A stretch of DNA of 64,000 nt from NCBI GenBank assembly GCA_023213395.1, contig CM041465.1:90465741-90529740 (forward strand), read 5' to 3'. Position 1 is the stretch's first letter. Each line of letters starts with the position of its first letter. Both the position numbers and the translations under genes were made by a program. The DNA is from Cycas panzhihuaensis. Its lineage: Eukaryota > Cycadophyta. The notes beneath the pieces were generated by a model. That model saw only the letters and a list, made by a program, of their open reading frames with translations. It ran no database searches and was not told the origin of the DNA. Of this stretch, positions 33,781-47,730 are shown in pieces.

Positions 33781-35930
33781 TCATACTTTATAGTATTTTT
33801 GACATCAATGAATCACATATCCTAATTTTCTTTCCCTTTAAGAATGTAGTTCACGTTTTGCTTGAATTGTAAAGACACGGTGTCTTTTGAGAAGGGAAGA
33901 AATGAATAAGGGATTATAAAAGTGATAACAATAAATGACCAATCATTGTTTACAAATGGGAGATGCAGTGAAGCAGTGTAGTAAAAGGAAGAATAAGCGA
34001 GAATGTATGTGTAAAGATGAAGAGAGTAACTTAGAGAAAAGTCACTAACACTTGTGACAAATCTCAATATGATGTAGTAGGAATATAAGAAGCACTATGA
34101 TGAAAATTGCCCCTAATACTTATGGTAAATATTAACTAGACGCAATAGGAATATAAGAAGCACTATGATAAAAATTGGTTATTAACACTTGTGACAAATA
34201 TTAACCTAATGCAGTAGGAATATGAGAAGTACTATGGTTATGATGACACTATGGATCACTTTTTATAAATAAGTGATCGATATACAAGATTGTAGGTCAA
34301 TGTGGAAGTTAGCATCATTGGGTGTATAGAACTTGAAACTCAAATATAGGATATGTAATCAACCCAATAAACTCTAACTTGTGTCTAACATATAGTTGAG
34401 GTTATTAAAGGGATGCTTAGGCTTTTAGTAGAATTAAGTTAGCCTTCACCTGCGATACTTGCAATTGTACTTGGTAATGAAATCCAAGTCACAACAGAGC
34501 CCAAGTACTCTCAATCCTCACCCAATTTACCAATGAGTAGCTATATACCTTTTTTGAAGAGCAGTACGTGCATACCTATGGCTATGACAAATATTGGATC
34601 AGGTATATTTTAATCTTATATTCAAGTTTCAGTTTTTTCAGTTGGTTATCATAATGATCGCTGATTGAGGCACGATGGTATGACTAACTAAACCTCATCA
34701 ATATTTTGGTTTAGTCCAGTCCCAATTCATACCTCCTTTATGGTACGATATTCTACCAACCAAGGTATCTCAACCTTGGTGAGTATGTCAACATGTATAA
34801 AATGATAGAAAATAACGTACGTGATGCATTCCTTTTAGGAAGAATGAAAAGATTATCGAATTTGCATCAAACGTACATATAACTGAAAATAAAGTGCTTA
34901 CTTGGAGTGTCTTTAGAGCGCTTGCTTGAAATGATTTTGTAATGCTAAAATGTAATACTGATAAGTGAGTGAGGACACCGAATATTGCTCTGATCCAGGT
35001 GTTTTCTTACTCACTTTTACAATGGGTTTTTAAGCCTTATAAAAATAAGGAAGAAACTTCACTTAAAAAAATAAAAATAAAAAGGTAGTCTTCACTAAAA
35101 CTGTAGTAACTTTCTTCCACGATAATGAAATTGAATGATGGTTTTTATGCCACAAACTAGACTCAAAGTTGCATATTTAGGAAGTAGAATTAGGTCCAAA
35201 TGCATTTTGTAAAATTTTTGATAATCCCATAAATTTAATAGAATATAAATTTTTAAATTTTTTACTAAAAATAATTGCTATTCACTAAAACAATAATAAC
35301 TTTATCATACGATAATGAAATTAGGTGCCGAATTTACGCTGGAAACTAGATTGAGAGTCTCATCTTTAGCAATTAGAATCATGTCAATTGGATCTCTATA
35401 GAATTTTTTGCGGACCTATGAAGTTTAACAAGTAGATTTTATTTCTACAAAAAATTTAGCTTATAAATATCTTATCGACACATGATACCATATGAAATTT
35501 ACATCATTTTTTAATCACTAGGATTCCAATATGGGCAAAGTGAGAGCATATAATGATGAATATTTTAAATGGCTTAAAATTCTTAAAAAAAGTGGGTAAA
35601 ACCTCCCTTTATAATCATTCTTCTAAAAGTTAGAAAAATTTTAGTAGTATTTCCCCTTATTAAATGGACAAAAAGAAGGAAAAGAAAAGAAGAATAAGAT
35701 AGTATAAATGGCTACCAAAGGATTGAAATCCTTGGTCCTTACAACTCCTTGTATTATGCTTTTAAATTTATAAAAGAGAAAGGGAAAGCAAACAATACTA
35801 AATATGCTATGATAGAAACTTGAAGATATTTCTAAATCCACTTTCACAATCTCCTTTACCACATGGATTGTGGAGGAGAATGAAGTGATGGCTCCATTGC
35901 AAGTGTAAGTGAGGAATATGAAGGAAGCAA
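33781..35930 (-). other. Element A leader with tandem repeats
   Basis: About 2.1 kb between PBS and gag without genes. It contains three tandem copies of a 69-bp unit (34042-34250) and two diverged copies of a unit of about 185 bp (35094-35240 and 35284-35430, both with ACTAAAAC..TA.TAACTTT and ACGATAATGAAATT). The ORF at 35641-35943 has no recognisable content. Confidence 0.6.
34042..34250. repeat. Three tandem 69-bp units
   Basis: Units begin near 34042, 34110 and 34179. Each contains TAA(C/T)ACTT(G/A)TG, CAAT/GCAGTAGGAATAT and GAAG(C/T)ACTATG. The copies are diverged but clearly in register. Confidence 0.85.
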
Positions 35931-35942
35931 GCTCTGATACCA
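35931..35942 (-). promoter_or_regulatory. Element A primer-binding site
   Basis: The minus strand reads TGGTATCAGAGC, a perfect match to the plant copia Met-tRNA site, two bases inside the 5' LTR. Confidence 0.92.
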
Positions 35943-35944
35943 CA

Positions 35945-36242
35945 TGATAAGAGTGGATCTATCCTTCATCTCCATGCACTAAACACAAAGACAAACATGG
36001 GAGTAAGAGAGACTTGAGAGAAAGAGAGTAACTTTCACAAAATGAAGAGGTAAGAGTGAGCCTCCTCCATTGAGTTTTTGCTTTTATATTGAGAGGGAGA
36101 GCATTAGAGTCAGGTAAAATAAAATTATACATAATGTACATGAAAGTGCATTTCACTTGAGTGATCTAATTAAAAGTTCACTTAAGACTCTTTTTAGAAA
36201 TAATCAACTAATGTAATGACTTTGTGATATTAACCCGTTTTA
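35945..36242 (-). repeat. Element A 5' LTR
   Basis: Partner of 14821-15082. It contains a TATA-like CAATATAAAAGCA on the minus strand near 36073-36095. It retains about 37 bp missing from the other copy. Confidence 0.88.
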
Positions 36243-38232
<1,990 letters not shown>

Positions 38233-38551
38233 TATAATGATCCTATTTAATTGAAGAGAAATTGGTATTTTATTAAAAGTCGATTTTATTAAGGAGTGAT
38301 ACTTTTAAATTAATATAAGATTAGTTTTTATATTAGGAAGACAATATTTTTATTATTAATATTATTATTGAAGTCAATTATTTTAATAAGGAGCCATATT
38401 GACACCTATAAATAGGGGATACCCCTAACTCATTTTGTAGGTTTTATTTTTGCATTAATCTTAATTTTATTTAGCACTTGGTGCTTGGGACAATTTTCAT
38501 TTTATTTTTATTTTGTGCTTTTAGAAGTAGATCTAAGTTAGGATCACTTTA
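38233..38551 (+). repeat. Element D 3' LTR
   Basis: Starts TATAATGATCCTATT (TG altered to TA), ends GGATCACTTTA and is followed by GGTAT, the partner of AGTAT at 14001. Confidence 0.85.
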
Positions 38552-38556
38552 GGTAT

Positions 38557-39008
38557 TTGCAATGGATTTATATCATAGTAGTGAAAAAAATGATAGACAA
38601 TTATACTATCTTCTACAGTTATAGAGTACACGGTACAAGAGAAGTTGTATAGTTATAGGGACTTTTGGATATTCTTGATATACTTTGTAGCACCACTGTT
38701 ATTTTAGTTGATAATCAGAGCTCTATTCAATTGTTGAAGAATCTAGAATTTCATATATGTCTGAAGTAATTCAATACCACTATAGTCACGAATAGATTAA
38801 AGCAAGGAAATTGCAAGCCAATTATTGTTTAAGTAAAAAGCAACTTATAGATACACATTTACCAAGGTAGTAATTAAAGATTAATTCACTAAGATTCATG
38901 CTAGATTGGGACTCAAAGAAATCATCCTTAAGAGGGGATGTATTAGCAAGGATATAATTCAAGTCTTCATTGGTCATTTCAAACTATAGATCAAATCCCC
39001 ACATTTAT
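38557..39008 (+). pseudogene. Element E RNase H, C-terminal part
   Basis: Resumes after D with GFIS...KK, then LSST.IEY (Glu region) near 38605-38630, LLDILDILCSTTVILVDNQ, SSIQLLKNLEF (Asp region) near 38695-38745, and the 3' end with an internal purine run encoding IILK near 38921-38941. Many stops. Confidence 0.82.
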
Positions 39009-39020
39009 ATTAAGAGGGGA
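39009..39020 (+). promoter_or_regulatory. Element E polypurine tract
   Basis: ATTAAGAGGGGA ends at the base before the 3' LTR. The 14-mer TTAAGAGGGGATGT spanning the junction also occurs 82 bp upstream at 38928-38941. Confidence 0.85.
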
Positions 39021-39343
39021 TGTTAGCATTATAGTTAATACTAAGCCACATGTTTAATATTAAATATGGTTGATTAAGTGTTAATTCAAAATATACGAAT
39101 ATTGGAGGGTTGTAATTAATGGGTTGGATGTACTATTTAGGGGATTATAAAAGATCCCAGAGTCCATTGTAAAACCAACCAAGTGGAATCAATGTGATTT
39201 ACTAATCTTTTGTGGTAAGTTTTTTAAATCTTTTTTTTTTTTCATATAAAAACCTGTACTATGTACTGTTCTCTTTCATGTTTACTTGCTACATATGATC
39301 ATAATCCTATAGTTCATAATATATATTTGTATGCCTTTTTATA
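39021..39343 (+). repeat. Element E 3' LTR
   Basis: Starts TGTTAGCATTATAG and ends TTTTTATA. The target duplication AATAG follows at 39344-39348. Confidence 0.88.
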
Positions 39344-39348
39344 AATAG

Positions 39349-40847
39349 AGAAAAACATTTTAATTTCATTCCAATGAATTTAGATTTCACTATTAACAAC
39401 CCAACAATTGTACCCCTTTGTCATCTCTGTCATCCATTTAGAATATTTTTGAAATAGTAGAAAATAAATGACTTTGATAAAACTAGACATGATTAAAAGA
39501 CTTATCAAGTTTACTATTAGTGATGACTACTTCCTTCTATCTAACATGATTTAATAAATAGTTTATCTAAAACTACTCCTCTATCAAAATCCTTCATTAT
39601 CCAATTATATAACTAAAAAGTAATTAGTGGGGTAACAAGCATACATTATACCATCTTGCTAACTTGGGCAAAACCACTTCGAATATCCTAAGTGAAGGTT
39701 TCTTACCTTCTTCCCATGTAGATGTTACTATTAGATTTATGGCCAAAATGGTTGTTTGAGCAAATAAAAATGTCAAAAGGTATAAAAGTAGAGGAATCCA
39801 TATTAGTAAGACAAAGAACACAATTACATAAATAATTAGGAACTGACTAACCAAATTTAATGCATAATGTAAAAGGAACTATTAGAAAATGTACCAAGAT
39901 CATTCTGAGACCATGTCATAAATTATGATTAAGTTCAATATTTCAATTCATAAATATGAGGTAAAATATGAATAAAACATGAAACATAAAATACACAAAA
40001 ATGAAATATATATCATAACATATGACAGTAAGTGTGAGGGGGAAATTATCATCCCCATTATTGTATTATGAAAGAGTACATATTTATAGACACAATTCAC
40101 CTTATAGATGTCTAATGACATTGAAGAACCTCTAGGATAACCTATTAGAATATATGAATCTGTGAGTTTTAAACACATATTTTTATGATACTTATAGATT
40201 AATATTTACATAGGTATCCACCTCTTTGAGATGTGAATGCCCAACATTTGAGGGATAACTATTATAAAAATTATGAAGTGACTATTAATTAAATATGATT
40301 TTTCAATAGGAACAAATTAAATAAATGATGAAATTAAATCTTCCATGTGGTATAAACAAGTTTAAAAGATTGGAGGAGTTGTAACAACCTAACACTTGTA
40401 TAAGATTAAATGTATACTTTGTCATCTGATTGGCTGTAAATTTAATAGAAAGAGGACATTCAAGAAGCACTTCTGTTATACACCTAAAGGTATGGTCAAA
40501 TTTATACTTGTAGTGTTTGGCCATACTATCTAGTAAAGGTTGACCATACCTAGTGGATATTTGTTGGTTGTATTGATGTATGTACCTCTAAATGGGCCAT
40601 ACAAATGTGATCATAATTGGTGGTTCAAATATCATGTTTGATTATTCAATTATCATAATGATTACCCATGCAACTTGAATAATGAATAATTCTACATATC
40701 TAATGATGATTGGTTGTTTGACTTTAGCGATGACCTATAAGCAAACTATTGCTTATACAAGTTGGATTTAAATGCATTATATCTTGATGCGTAATAAAAT
40801 TTCTCAAATCCATGTATTCTAACATTATTTAACATATTATATTTTAA
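39349..40847. other. AT-rich intergenic sequence, no feature seen
   Basis: About 1.5 kb flanking element E. The ORFs here (39624-39854, 39948-40178, 40303-40524, all minus) are hydrophobic low-complexity products without recognisable domains. Confidence 0.5.
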
Positions 40848-41247
40848 TGTTGAGTTCACTTAAGTGTTAAATGACTTAACATGAAGTTTAGTTATGATAA
40901 AGTTACTTAGTTAATTGTATTTGTTAAGTTAAGTAGCTTAATTAGTATTGTGGGTGATTTTGGTGGTTAAGTGGTGGTACTACTCTCATCTTAAATAGAG
41001 AGGTTCATTCCATTATATAGTATATGATTGTATGATTGATCCTATTCGCTTGGAGATGATAGAAGTGTCCTTTCAATATAATTTCTCTTTGACAATCCCT
41101 TTCAAACTCTATCTTGAATGCCCAATTATGTTTAACAAGCATCTAAGACCATAAGGTCACTGTTATTGCTTTTACGTCATCTTTTTAGGCTTATGTAGAA
41201 GGATAAGGCTCCCTTTGGTGCATCAATCATCACCCAACAACTGATCA
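40848..41247 (+). repeat. Orphan LTR (element G)
   Basis: Starts TGTTGAGTTCACTTAAG and ends ACTGATCA. Two bases later comes TGGTATCAAAGT (41250-41261), a near-perfect Met-tRNA primer site. No matching second LTR is found in the window, so this is the 5' end of a truncated element or one whose other end lies elsewhere. A TATA-like TTATATAGTATATG lies near 41015. Confidence 0.7.
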
Positions 41248-41249
41248 AA

Positions 41250-42588
41250 TGGTATCAAAGTCTATGAGTAATTTTGTAAATTATTAATGAACATAGATAT
41301 GAGTGTCTATTTGAGACCAATCAAAAGATGAAAAACACAATGTGTTCTTAGTCCTTGAATAAACCCACGTGAGGAAGAAAACCTAGAGTTGTTGAATTGT
41401 TAAACTTTCCTACAACACAAGAAAGCATAAATCAAAAAGTGTTGATGCCCTAATTTGAACAAGTCAGAGGTAAAGTAGGCATAGAAGCCCAAAAGTAAAA
41501 AATACTCAGAAAACATTGTTGATTGTAGATACAAATTTAAGTCACAATTGAAGAAGAAAACACAATAGAAGACATCATCATCATTAAAGAAAATATAAGA
41601 AGAAGATGTAAAGATGAGAGTGTGGACACGAAGAGGAGGGTTGATGCCAAATGTAGAAGTTATGCAAAGATCTGCTATGAAGACTATCACTAAGAATTTA
41701 GTGTTGAAGACTTGAGTAGACACTAATGCTACCTTTGCTTTTGAAACTAATTTGACATGGTAAGATGCAATTTCAATATGAAAAGGAAAATCCCTAGATG
41801 CCAAGATTCTCTTTGAACTGGTCAAGATTTTTAGATGAAAACTTTGAAATCATTGTGTCAAATCGACCATTGATGTAAATGCAAAAATTTTGATTTAGAA
41901 TTTTTGGAATTTTAAAATGTCTTTAAAAAACTTTGTTTAGCATATTCTCAAAGAATATTTGAAGGGCCAAAATTTTTAGAAAGAGGTATTTCATTACTTT
42001 TGTTAATTAAAATGTGATTAGTGCATATTACTAATGATAAGCAAGTAGTTTGCTTATGCTGATAGGTGCCCATGTGACGACACATGCCCTTTTAGGTGAC
42101 TATGTAAATACACCCACCTATGTGAATAAAAGAGCTAGTATAGTCTCATCACATGGGTGGGTGTAGTTGTATGGCTGACCAAAAGGGTGGATGTTATCAT
42201 ATAGATGCATAATAACATGAGTAGACTATTTGTCTATCGCTAATTATAGATGGTCGCAAAGATGGAGTCATGATTACAGGGAGAAATAATAGTAATATTA
42301 GTTTGTATATTCATATTATATTAATGAATAATATTTAATTAATTAATATAATATGTTAATTTAGATGTTAATAATTAATTACTAATTATAAATAAATAAT
42401 TAATATCTAAATTAATATATTATATATATTTAGTATAATGTATTAATTTGGATACACACGCACACACACACGCATGGATATCTATATTAAATCATTAATA
42501 ATAAATATAAATTAATAATAGATAATAAATTTGTAATTAATTATTTATATTATTAATTGAGTAATTAATAATATTATAAATAAAGAAA
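41250..42588 (+). other. Interior remnant of element G and AATTAAT-rich sequence
   Basis: No gag or pol motif is recognised downstream of the G primer site. The 141-codon minus ORF at 41400-41825 is the complement of purine-rich sequence, and I do not regard it as a gene. From about 42290 to 42588 the sequence is nearly pure A/T with AATTAATTA motifs, plus a short CA-rich run at 42453-42474. Confidence 0.5.
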
Positions 42589-42915
42589 TATTAGTTCTTA
42601 GTTTTGAATTTTGAATTTACTAAACATCGTAGATCTTGTATAGTAACTAAAAGTGAATTGTAGAACCTCCATGATCATTTTAGAGTGAATAGTTCATTAG
42701 TTATGTAACTATTTAGATGGTGCAACTATATATATGTTAGTTTATTAGATAGTAAGGGGTTGCTTTAGGTAATATGGGAACTCTAAGGCATGTGACTTAG
42801 CCATGGTACTACTGGGAAGAATATATTAGCATCATATCATGTGCATGTGGTATATTAGATTGTGGAATGAACCATGGCCTATTGTTAATCCCTAAAGGAC
42901 CCAACATTGATTCCA
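42589..42915 (+). repeat. Element H 5' LTR
   Basis: It shares with 60098-60425 the blocks TTAGTTATGTAA.TATTTAGAT, ATATATATGTTAGTTT, CATGTGCATGTGGTATATTAG and A(T/C)GGC(C/T)TATT. The right end is approximate (near AAAGGACCCAACA). Confidence 0.7.
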
Positions 42916-43544
42916 CTTCCAAATAGGAGTTAAGGTCTTCAGGTTAAAGCAGGACAGTCATGAGTGGTGGATAGCAAGGAAATTAGAAATTCCACCAAAG
43001 AAGTCACAAGTAAAAGCATCAACCTTAGAGTAGTGATATCAATATTAGGATCATATCAAATATGAGGCAAAAACATCAAGAAAGGATAAGGAATAAACAA
43101 TTCAAATTAAGACCAAGTGGAGACGTTAAGAACTCAGGCAGGGAGGGGTGTTGAAGTCATAAAGTCTACAAAAAAAGAGGGAGGTACACCTTAGTATGGG
43201 AAAGCATTGATGTCATAACAACCATTAGTGATTATGGTGGAGAAATTAGTAATTGCATAAGAGATTATGTGTTCAGTGTATATTAAACCAATACCATCTT
43301 AACAACCCTCATTAGACATTTCTCTATAGGATTCTTTATAAGGTGTATCACAACCACTAATATTTGTACTAGATTCTTCAGTTTATAAATACTCTACATA
43401 ATCCTAACATCAATGGAGCTATCATCAATAGAACTATCACTGACTAGTTTTCCATCACCAGTAGTGTCATTAGGGAGATCATCAATATTATCTTCGATGT
43501 CTTCAAGTAGGGAGGCGTTGTCCCTCTATTCATCAAGTTTTAAT
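42916..43544 (+). other. Element H leader
   Basis: Non-coding sequence between LTR and gag. No clear tRNA primer match could be identified. Confidence 0.5.
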
Positions 43545-43857
43545 GGGAGTGGATATTTAGAAGAATATTTGTTTATATGTATATGAATTTGGAGGATTTG
43601 TAAATTATGATTGAATATGAACTCACTAATTATTTTGTAGTAGTGCTACGTGGACATGTAATAATATGGTTTAGAGTTTTAGAGAAATAATTTATAGTTT
43701 GGGATGATATTCAAGATAAATTTAAGGAAATATTCAAAGATAGTAGGAATGATACTTCAGTAATGCATAGTTTGAGTATTATAAGACATAAGTACTATGA
43801 GCCAATCAAAGAGTTTAATAGAAAGTTGTAAGTATTGGCATCATGTCATATGTTACT
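43545..43857 (+). pseudogene. Element H gag, N-terminal part
   Basis: The plus-strand reading shows gypsy gag signatures: YFVVVLRGHVIIWFRVLEK (L.G.A..WF pattern), WDDIQDKFKEIFKD and LSIIRHKYYEPIKEFNRKL. Stops occur after LEK and RKL. It is cut at about 43857 by fragment J. Confidence 0.78.
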
Positions 43858-44509
43858 GTCACACCAAAATCCCCAGGGTGATTTGAGAAGAGGACTTCCT
43901 TGTGATAGTTAGTGTCACGCGCTCCAACACTCCCCTGTCATAAGGAGTCTACTGTACTTACACGGTAATGCGTACCCACCATGACATTCTTCGGTGCCAC
44001 CTAGCAAACACTTTCACGTATCTCTAGGTGTGCTATCACAATACACAAGACCTATTTTGAACCCTAGTCGCTTTGATACCAAATGAAGGAAAAATAATGG
44101 AACTAAACTAAGCTTTGATACCAAATGTTGGAAATAATATTACAGGAGAATAGGGCAGAACATATACAAAAATCACATAGATCAATATTGCATCATAGCT
44201 TCAACATGAAAGTACTTTGTATTCAATCCATATTGTAATAAAGAGAGTTACAAATTTCCCAATAAGGGCGGTGTCTAAAGACACCAGGGTTGCACACCCC
44301 TTAATATTTATAATTTTGGGGGAGGAGGGAAACTCCTAAACCCTTGAAATTTAAATTACAATAAAATAGTATAAACTTAACTCAAATTGACATAAACTTA
44401 CCTTAACTTACCTACACATGTTGAGCACCTACATGTGTAAATTGAAAATGATGAGGTGTGCTCCCTTGGTTGGAAGGTGGGAGTGGAGTGATGATTATTA
44501 ACTCCAATA
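43858..44509 (-). mobile_element. Fragment J: LTR and leader of another LTR element, in gag of H
   Basis: On the minus strand an LTR-like block (44126-44509) begins TATTGGAGTTAATAATC and ends TATTATTTCCAACA, followed by TT and the primer site TGGTATCAAAGC. A second TGGTATCAAAGCG occurs 37 bp further in. The remaining leader (43858-44080) contains short GC-rich stretches unlike its surroundings. No second LTR is present. It is a truncated 5' end or a solo-LTR derivative. Confidence 0.65.
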
Positions 44510-45200
44510 GTATCTAAGATAAATTCAAAATTAAGGGATGGCCAAATTTTCCACAAGCTTATAGAAGGTATGTTGCCAAGATACTAGGAAAAATTAAAAG
44601 TAATTGCATTGGAAATGTATGCTTAAGTGCTAAAGAGAGCTCTACAACTAGAGGAGAGACATAAGTGTAGGGTAACTTAGGACATACGAGAATAAGAAGT
44701 GAGTTGGGTTAATGAAATTATCATAACCTGATGATATTTATAAGTATTTGAAGCAAGAATTGGTGGCACTTGCCATAATATTATGGAGTTTAGCATTAGA
44801 GAGACCAAAAATATGGTGCTCAAAATGTGGTATGCAAGGACATTTCACAAATGAATGCTAGAAACATGGGATTGATACACCCTAATATTCAAATATATAT
44901 TTTTGTAAGATATGTGAAATATATTAGGCATACCACTATAGATTGTCTCTTCCATCCTAAGTATACTCACGCACCACTACAAAGGAGTCTTAGTGGTGAG
45001 CAAAGGCTATATTTTCAAAGTCATGATTATAGCCAATAAGAAGACCCTTATTTAAAGAAAGATCTTCTATTCCATCAATGCCACTTAGGTGCATTATTTG
45101 CAATAAATAGGGACATTATAATAGAGAATGTCAAGTTTTGTAAAAAGTTATGGATTAGCTTTGTAAAGTTTGTGGACCAAGAGACCCTAGCATTGAGTTT
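44510..45200 (+). pseudogene. Element H gag C-terminal part with several CCHC knuckles
   Basis: Gag resumes after J. A canonical knuckle C-SKC-GMQGHFTNEC lies near 44816-44858. It is followed by C-KIC-EIY*AYH (about 44905), C-IIC-NK*GHYNREC (about 45093-45136) and C-KVC-GPRDPSIEFC (about 45163). Three of these follow CX2CX4HX4C or a close variant, with stops inside two. Gypsy gags usually have one or two knuckles, so a run of this length is unusual. Confidence 0.72.
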
Positions 45201-47130
45201 TGTTTGCTAAAGAAGGTAACCATTGTAAAGTTGTTGTTAGACAATGGGGGCATAATGAAGTTGATGACTTACAGTGGCTGTTAAACTTAGAATTTCCAGA
45301 TTGTAGATGAATATCCAAATCTTATTGGAAAGAATAGGATGATGGAAGCCATTTATGTTTTGTGAGAGGAGTATGAAGTGGTGTAAGATTAGTTTCAAAA
45401 AATGGGTGAACTTGTGTCTGTCTTAGAGAGGTAAGAAAAGGAATAACACTGTGGTACGATAAAGGGATGGATTAGAAGATTTCAATATCAAGCGACATAA
45501 AACTAGTTGATACTGCTAGAGAAAGACATCAGTGCTTTTGTGGAATGGAGCTAAAGAAGATCACAGTGACTCAGTTGTTGCATGAGATAAATTAGCCCTT
45601 TAAGTTGTGTATGACATGGATACCAACAATTAAAGGGTGGATAATGTTGTCTTAGTGGATGTAAGGAGATGCAGTGGATCATTGTGAACCACTGCCATGA
45701 GAAAAATAATTATGTTGCAAGTGTTGTCTTAGAAACTATAAGGGAATGTAGTAGATAATTCTAAATTGTTATTATAAATTATGTAGTTACTATTAGAACA
45801 ACTATAACCTTAACTTGATATAACACTTGTAGAAAGAATAAAATTTGTATATGGGAGAGAAACTTTTCTTGAAAGGGAAATCATTCTACTAACAAAAAGA
45901 GGATGTAGTCAACTAAGGAAGTTTAAGGTGGACCATATGTGGTAAATTGAAGACAATAACCCTAGAGTGTGGGTAAAGTTTTGGAAATTTGAGGTACTAG
46001 GTACTATGGTGGACATAGAAGCAAGTATAAATGTTCTTTTGTATGAAATCTAGAAAAGGATCGAGTAACCCAAACTTATTGGTTTAACTTTGGCCATTGT
46101 CATGGGGGACAATAGGAGAATTTTGGCTATTAGAATGCCCTTAATATTTCTATTAATGTAGAAGGAATCGTGGCTTCCTTGGATTTTGAAGCAATTAATA
46201 TGAAGGAAGGAAGGGAACCCTACCCTACTTTGGTGGGTTGACTGTGGCGTTATGTGACTAGTGTGCTTGGGGATTGGTTGGAGTGAACTTTTGTTTTAAG
46301 GAAAAATGAGAAAAAGATAGAGTTGTCCTTTTTCCTAATCAAACCCTCTATGAGAATTAAAATAAGAGGGTCCACATCAAGTTCCATGGTTAATGAAAGT
46401 AGTGGTAGCTCCTTAGGATGTATCTTTTGCTGTGCACTCGTGGAGGATGACATTGTAGAACCTGCTTTAGGTGGTGAACTATGTATCACAAAAAGATTGA
46501 GTGTTGACTCATATAAAGAGTTGTATAATTGGAAATTGTGGTACTATAAATTGATTGGCCAACTGATGTGCAATAATGGTAGATATAGTAAATCAAAAAA
46601 GGATACAAATTTTGTAGAGGAGGATTATTTTGAGTTGTATAATTATCGATCCTGCTTCCATATGTGTGGGGAATAATGTTATCATAGTTGATGAGGCAAG
46701 GATAGGGTGGTGAGAGCACCCAGTTTTAGATTGACTCACAGGCGATTCACTATAGGAGTGGAGGCTTTTCTAGATGCAAAAGAAGAATTTTAGTAGCAGA
46801 TGGTAAGGATTGGGAGGTGTGTAGCAAAAATGGATACTATTACAACCATGAATAATATGGAGGAATGAGTAAAGTAATTTCTACTTGCTTACACCACAAT
46901 AGAATATGAGGATAGATTAGTCTATATGGATCCAACATATATAACAAAGATAGAGCTAACCAAGGTCCCTGGTGAAAAGGATGTGACACCACTGCAAACA
47001 AAGAAGATTAATATGGATTTTGAGCTGGAGCTGCTATAGTTAGCATTAGGGGATTATTGGGACATAGAAATGGTGGAGAAGGCTACTGCCCTATTTATAG
47101 AGCTCAAGTATGTGTTTGAGTAGACATATA
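45201..47130 (+). pseudogene. Element H protease and linker, decayed
   Basis: The protease D-T/S-G-A region is recognisable only as VDIEASINVLLYEI near 46010-46050. Open frames here (46323-46676 and others) have no further assignable motif. Confidence 0.5.
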
Positions 47131-47730
47131 AGGATTTGTAGGGGATACCCCCTAAATTTGGTTGGCATCACATTGCATTGATAGAAGGGGTGCAACCCAT
47201 TAAATAGAGGCCATATTGTGTGAGTCTATAATACAAAGAGTTGGTAAAGAAAAAGTTAGGTAAATTAATTATTATAATTTTTGTGTACTCAATTGAGAAT
47301 AATGAATGGGCAAGCCTCATTGTGGTTTTCATAAAGAAAAATAGGAAGTTACTCCTCTATGTGGACTATCGTAAGTTGAATCCAGGGACCAAGTTAGTTC
47401 CCTTTCTAATTCCTTTTCCTAATAAAGTGTTGGAGCAACTTATGGGTGTTAAGTATTATTCTTTTACTAATGGATTTAGTGGATATAATCAAGTGTCCAT
47501 CACAGAGGAGGATAAAGATAAGACCACTTTTGTTATGAAGTGGGGAACATATGCATATCGTGTCATGCCATTTAGGCTTTGTAATGTTGCAACCACATTT
47601 TAAAGAATAATATCAAAGATTTTTAAGAATTATCTTAAAGAATACTTAATAATATTTTTGGATGATTGGACAATCTATAGCTTGCTAAAGAGCCATTTGG
47701 ATAATCTTAAGAGAACTTTTTGAAACTTGT
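47131..47730 (+). pseudogene. Element H reverse transcriptase (gypsy type)
   Basis: A clean 120-codon block (47241-47603) with LYVDYRKLNPGTKLVPFLIP, SFTNGFSGYNQVSITEEDKD (catalytic Asp region, normally F.KLDL..GY.Q) and KTTFVMKWGTYAYRVMPFRL. The catalytic YVDD box appears as IFLDDW near 47652-47670 after a TAA at 47602. This motif set separates H from the copia elements. Confidence 0.88.

Larger units (their letters stand above)
14821..36242 (-). mobile_element. Element A: Ty1/copia retrotransposon, minus strand, nested in D
   Basis: LTRs at 14821-15082 (3' LTR) and 35945-36242 (5' LTR) both carry TGATAAGAGTGGATCTATCC at the plus-strand left edge. On the minus strand a PBS TGGTATCAGAGC (35931-35942) lies two bases inside the 5' LTR. 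A PPT-like AAGGAGGAGA (15084-15093) abuts the 3' LTR. Coding order from right to left is gag, protease, integrase, RT, RNase H, which is copia order. B interrupts the RNase H. I could not find a convincing target duplication (TTAAA versus GTATA), so its placement inside D rests on being bracketed by D's LTRs. About 7.55 kb remains without B. Confidence 0.85.

Noticed and set aside
41400-41825. Minus-strand ORF of 141 codons.
   Set aside because: Phe/Ser/Val-rich product opposite purine-rich sequence, with no family resemblance and no gene context.
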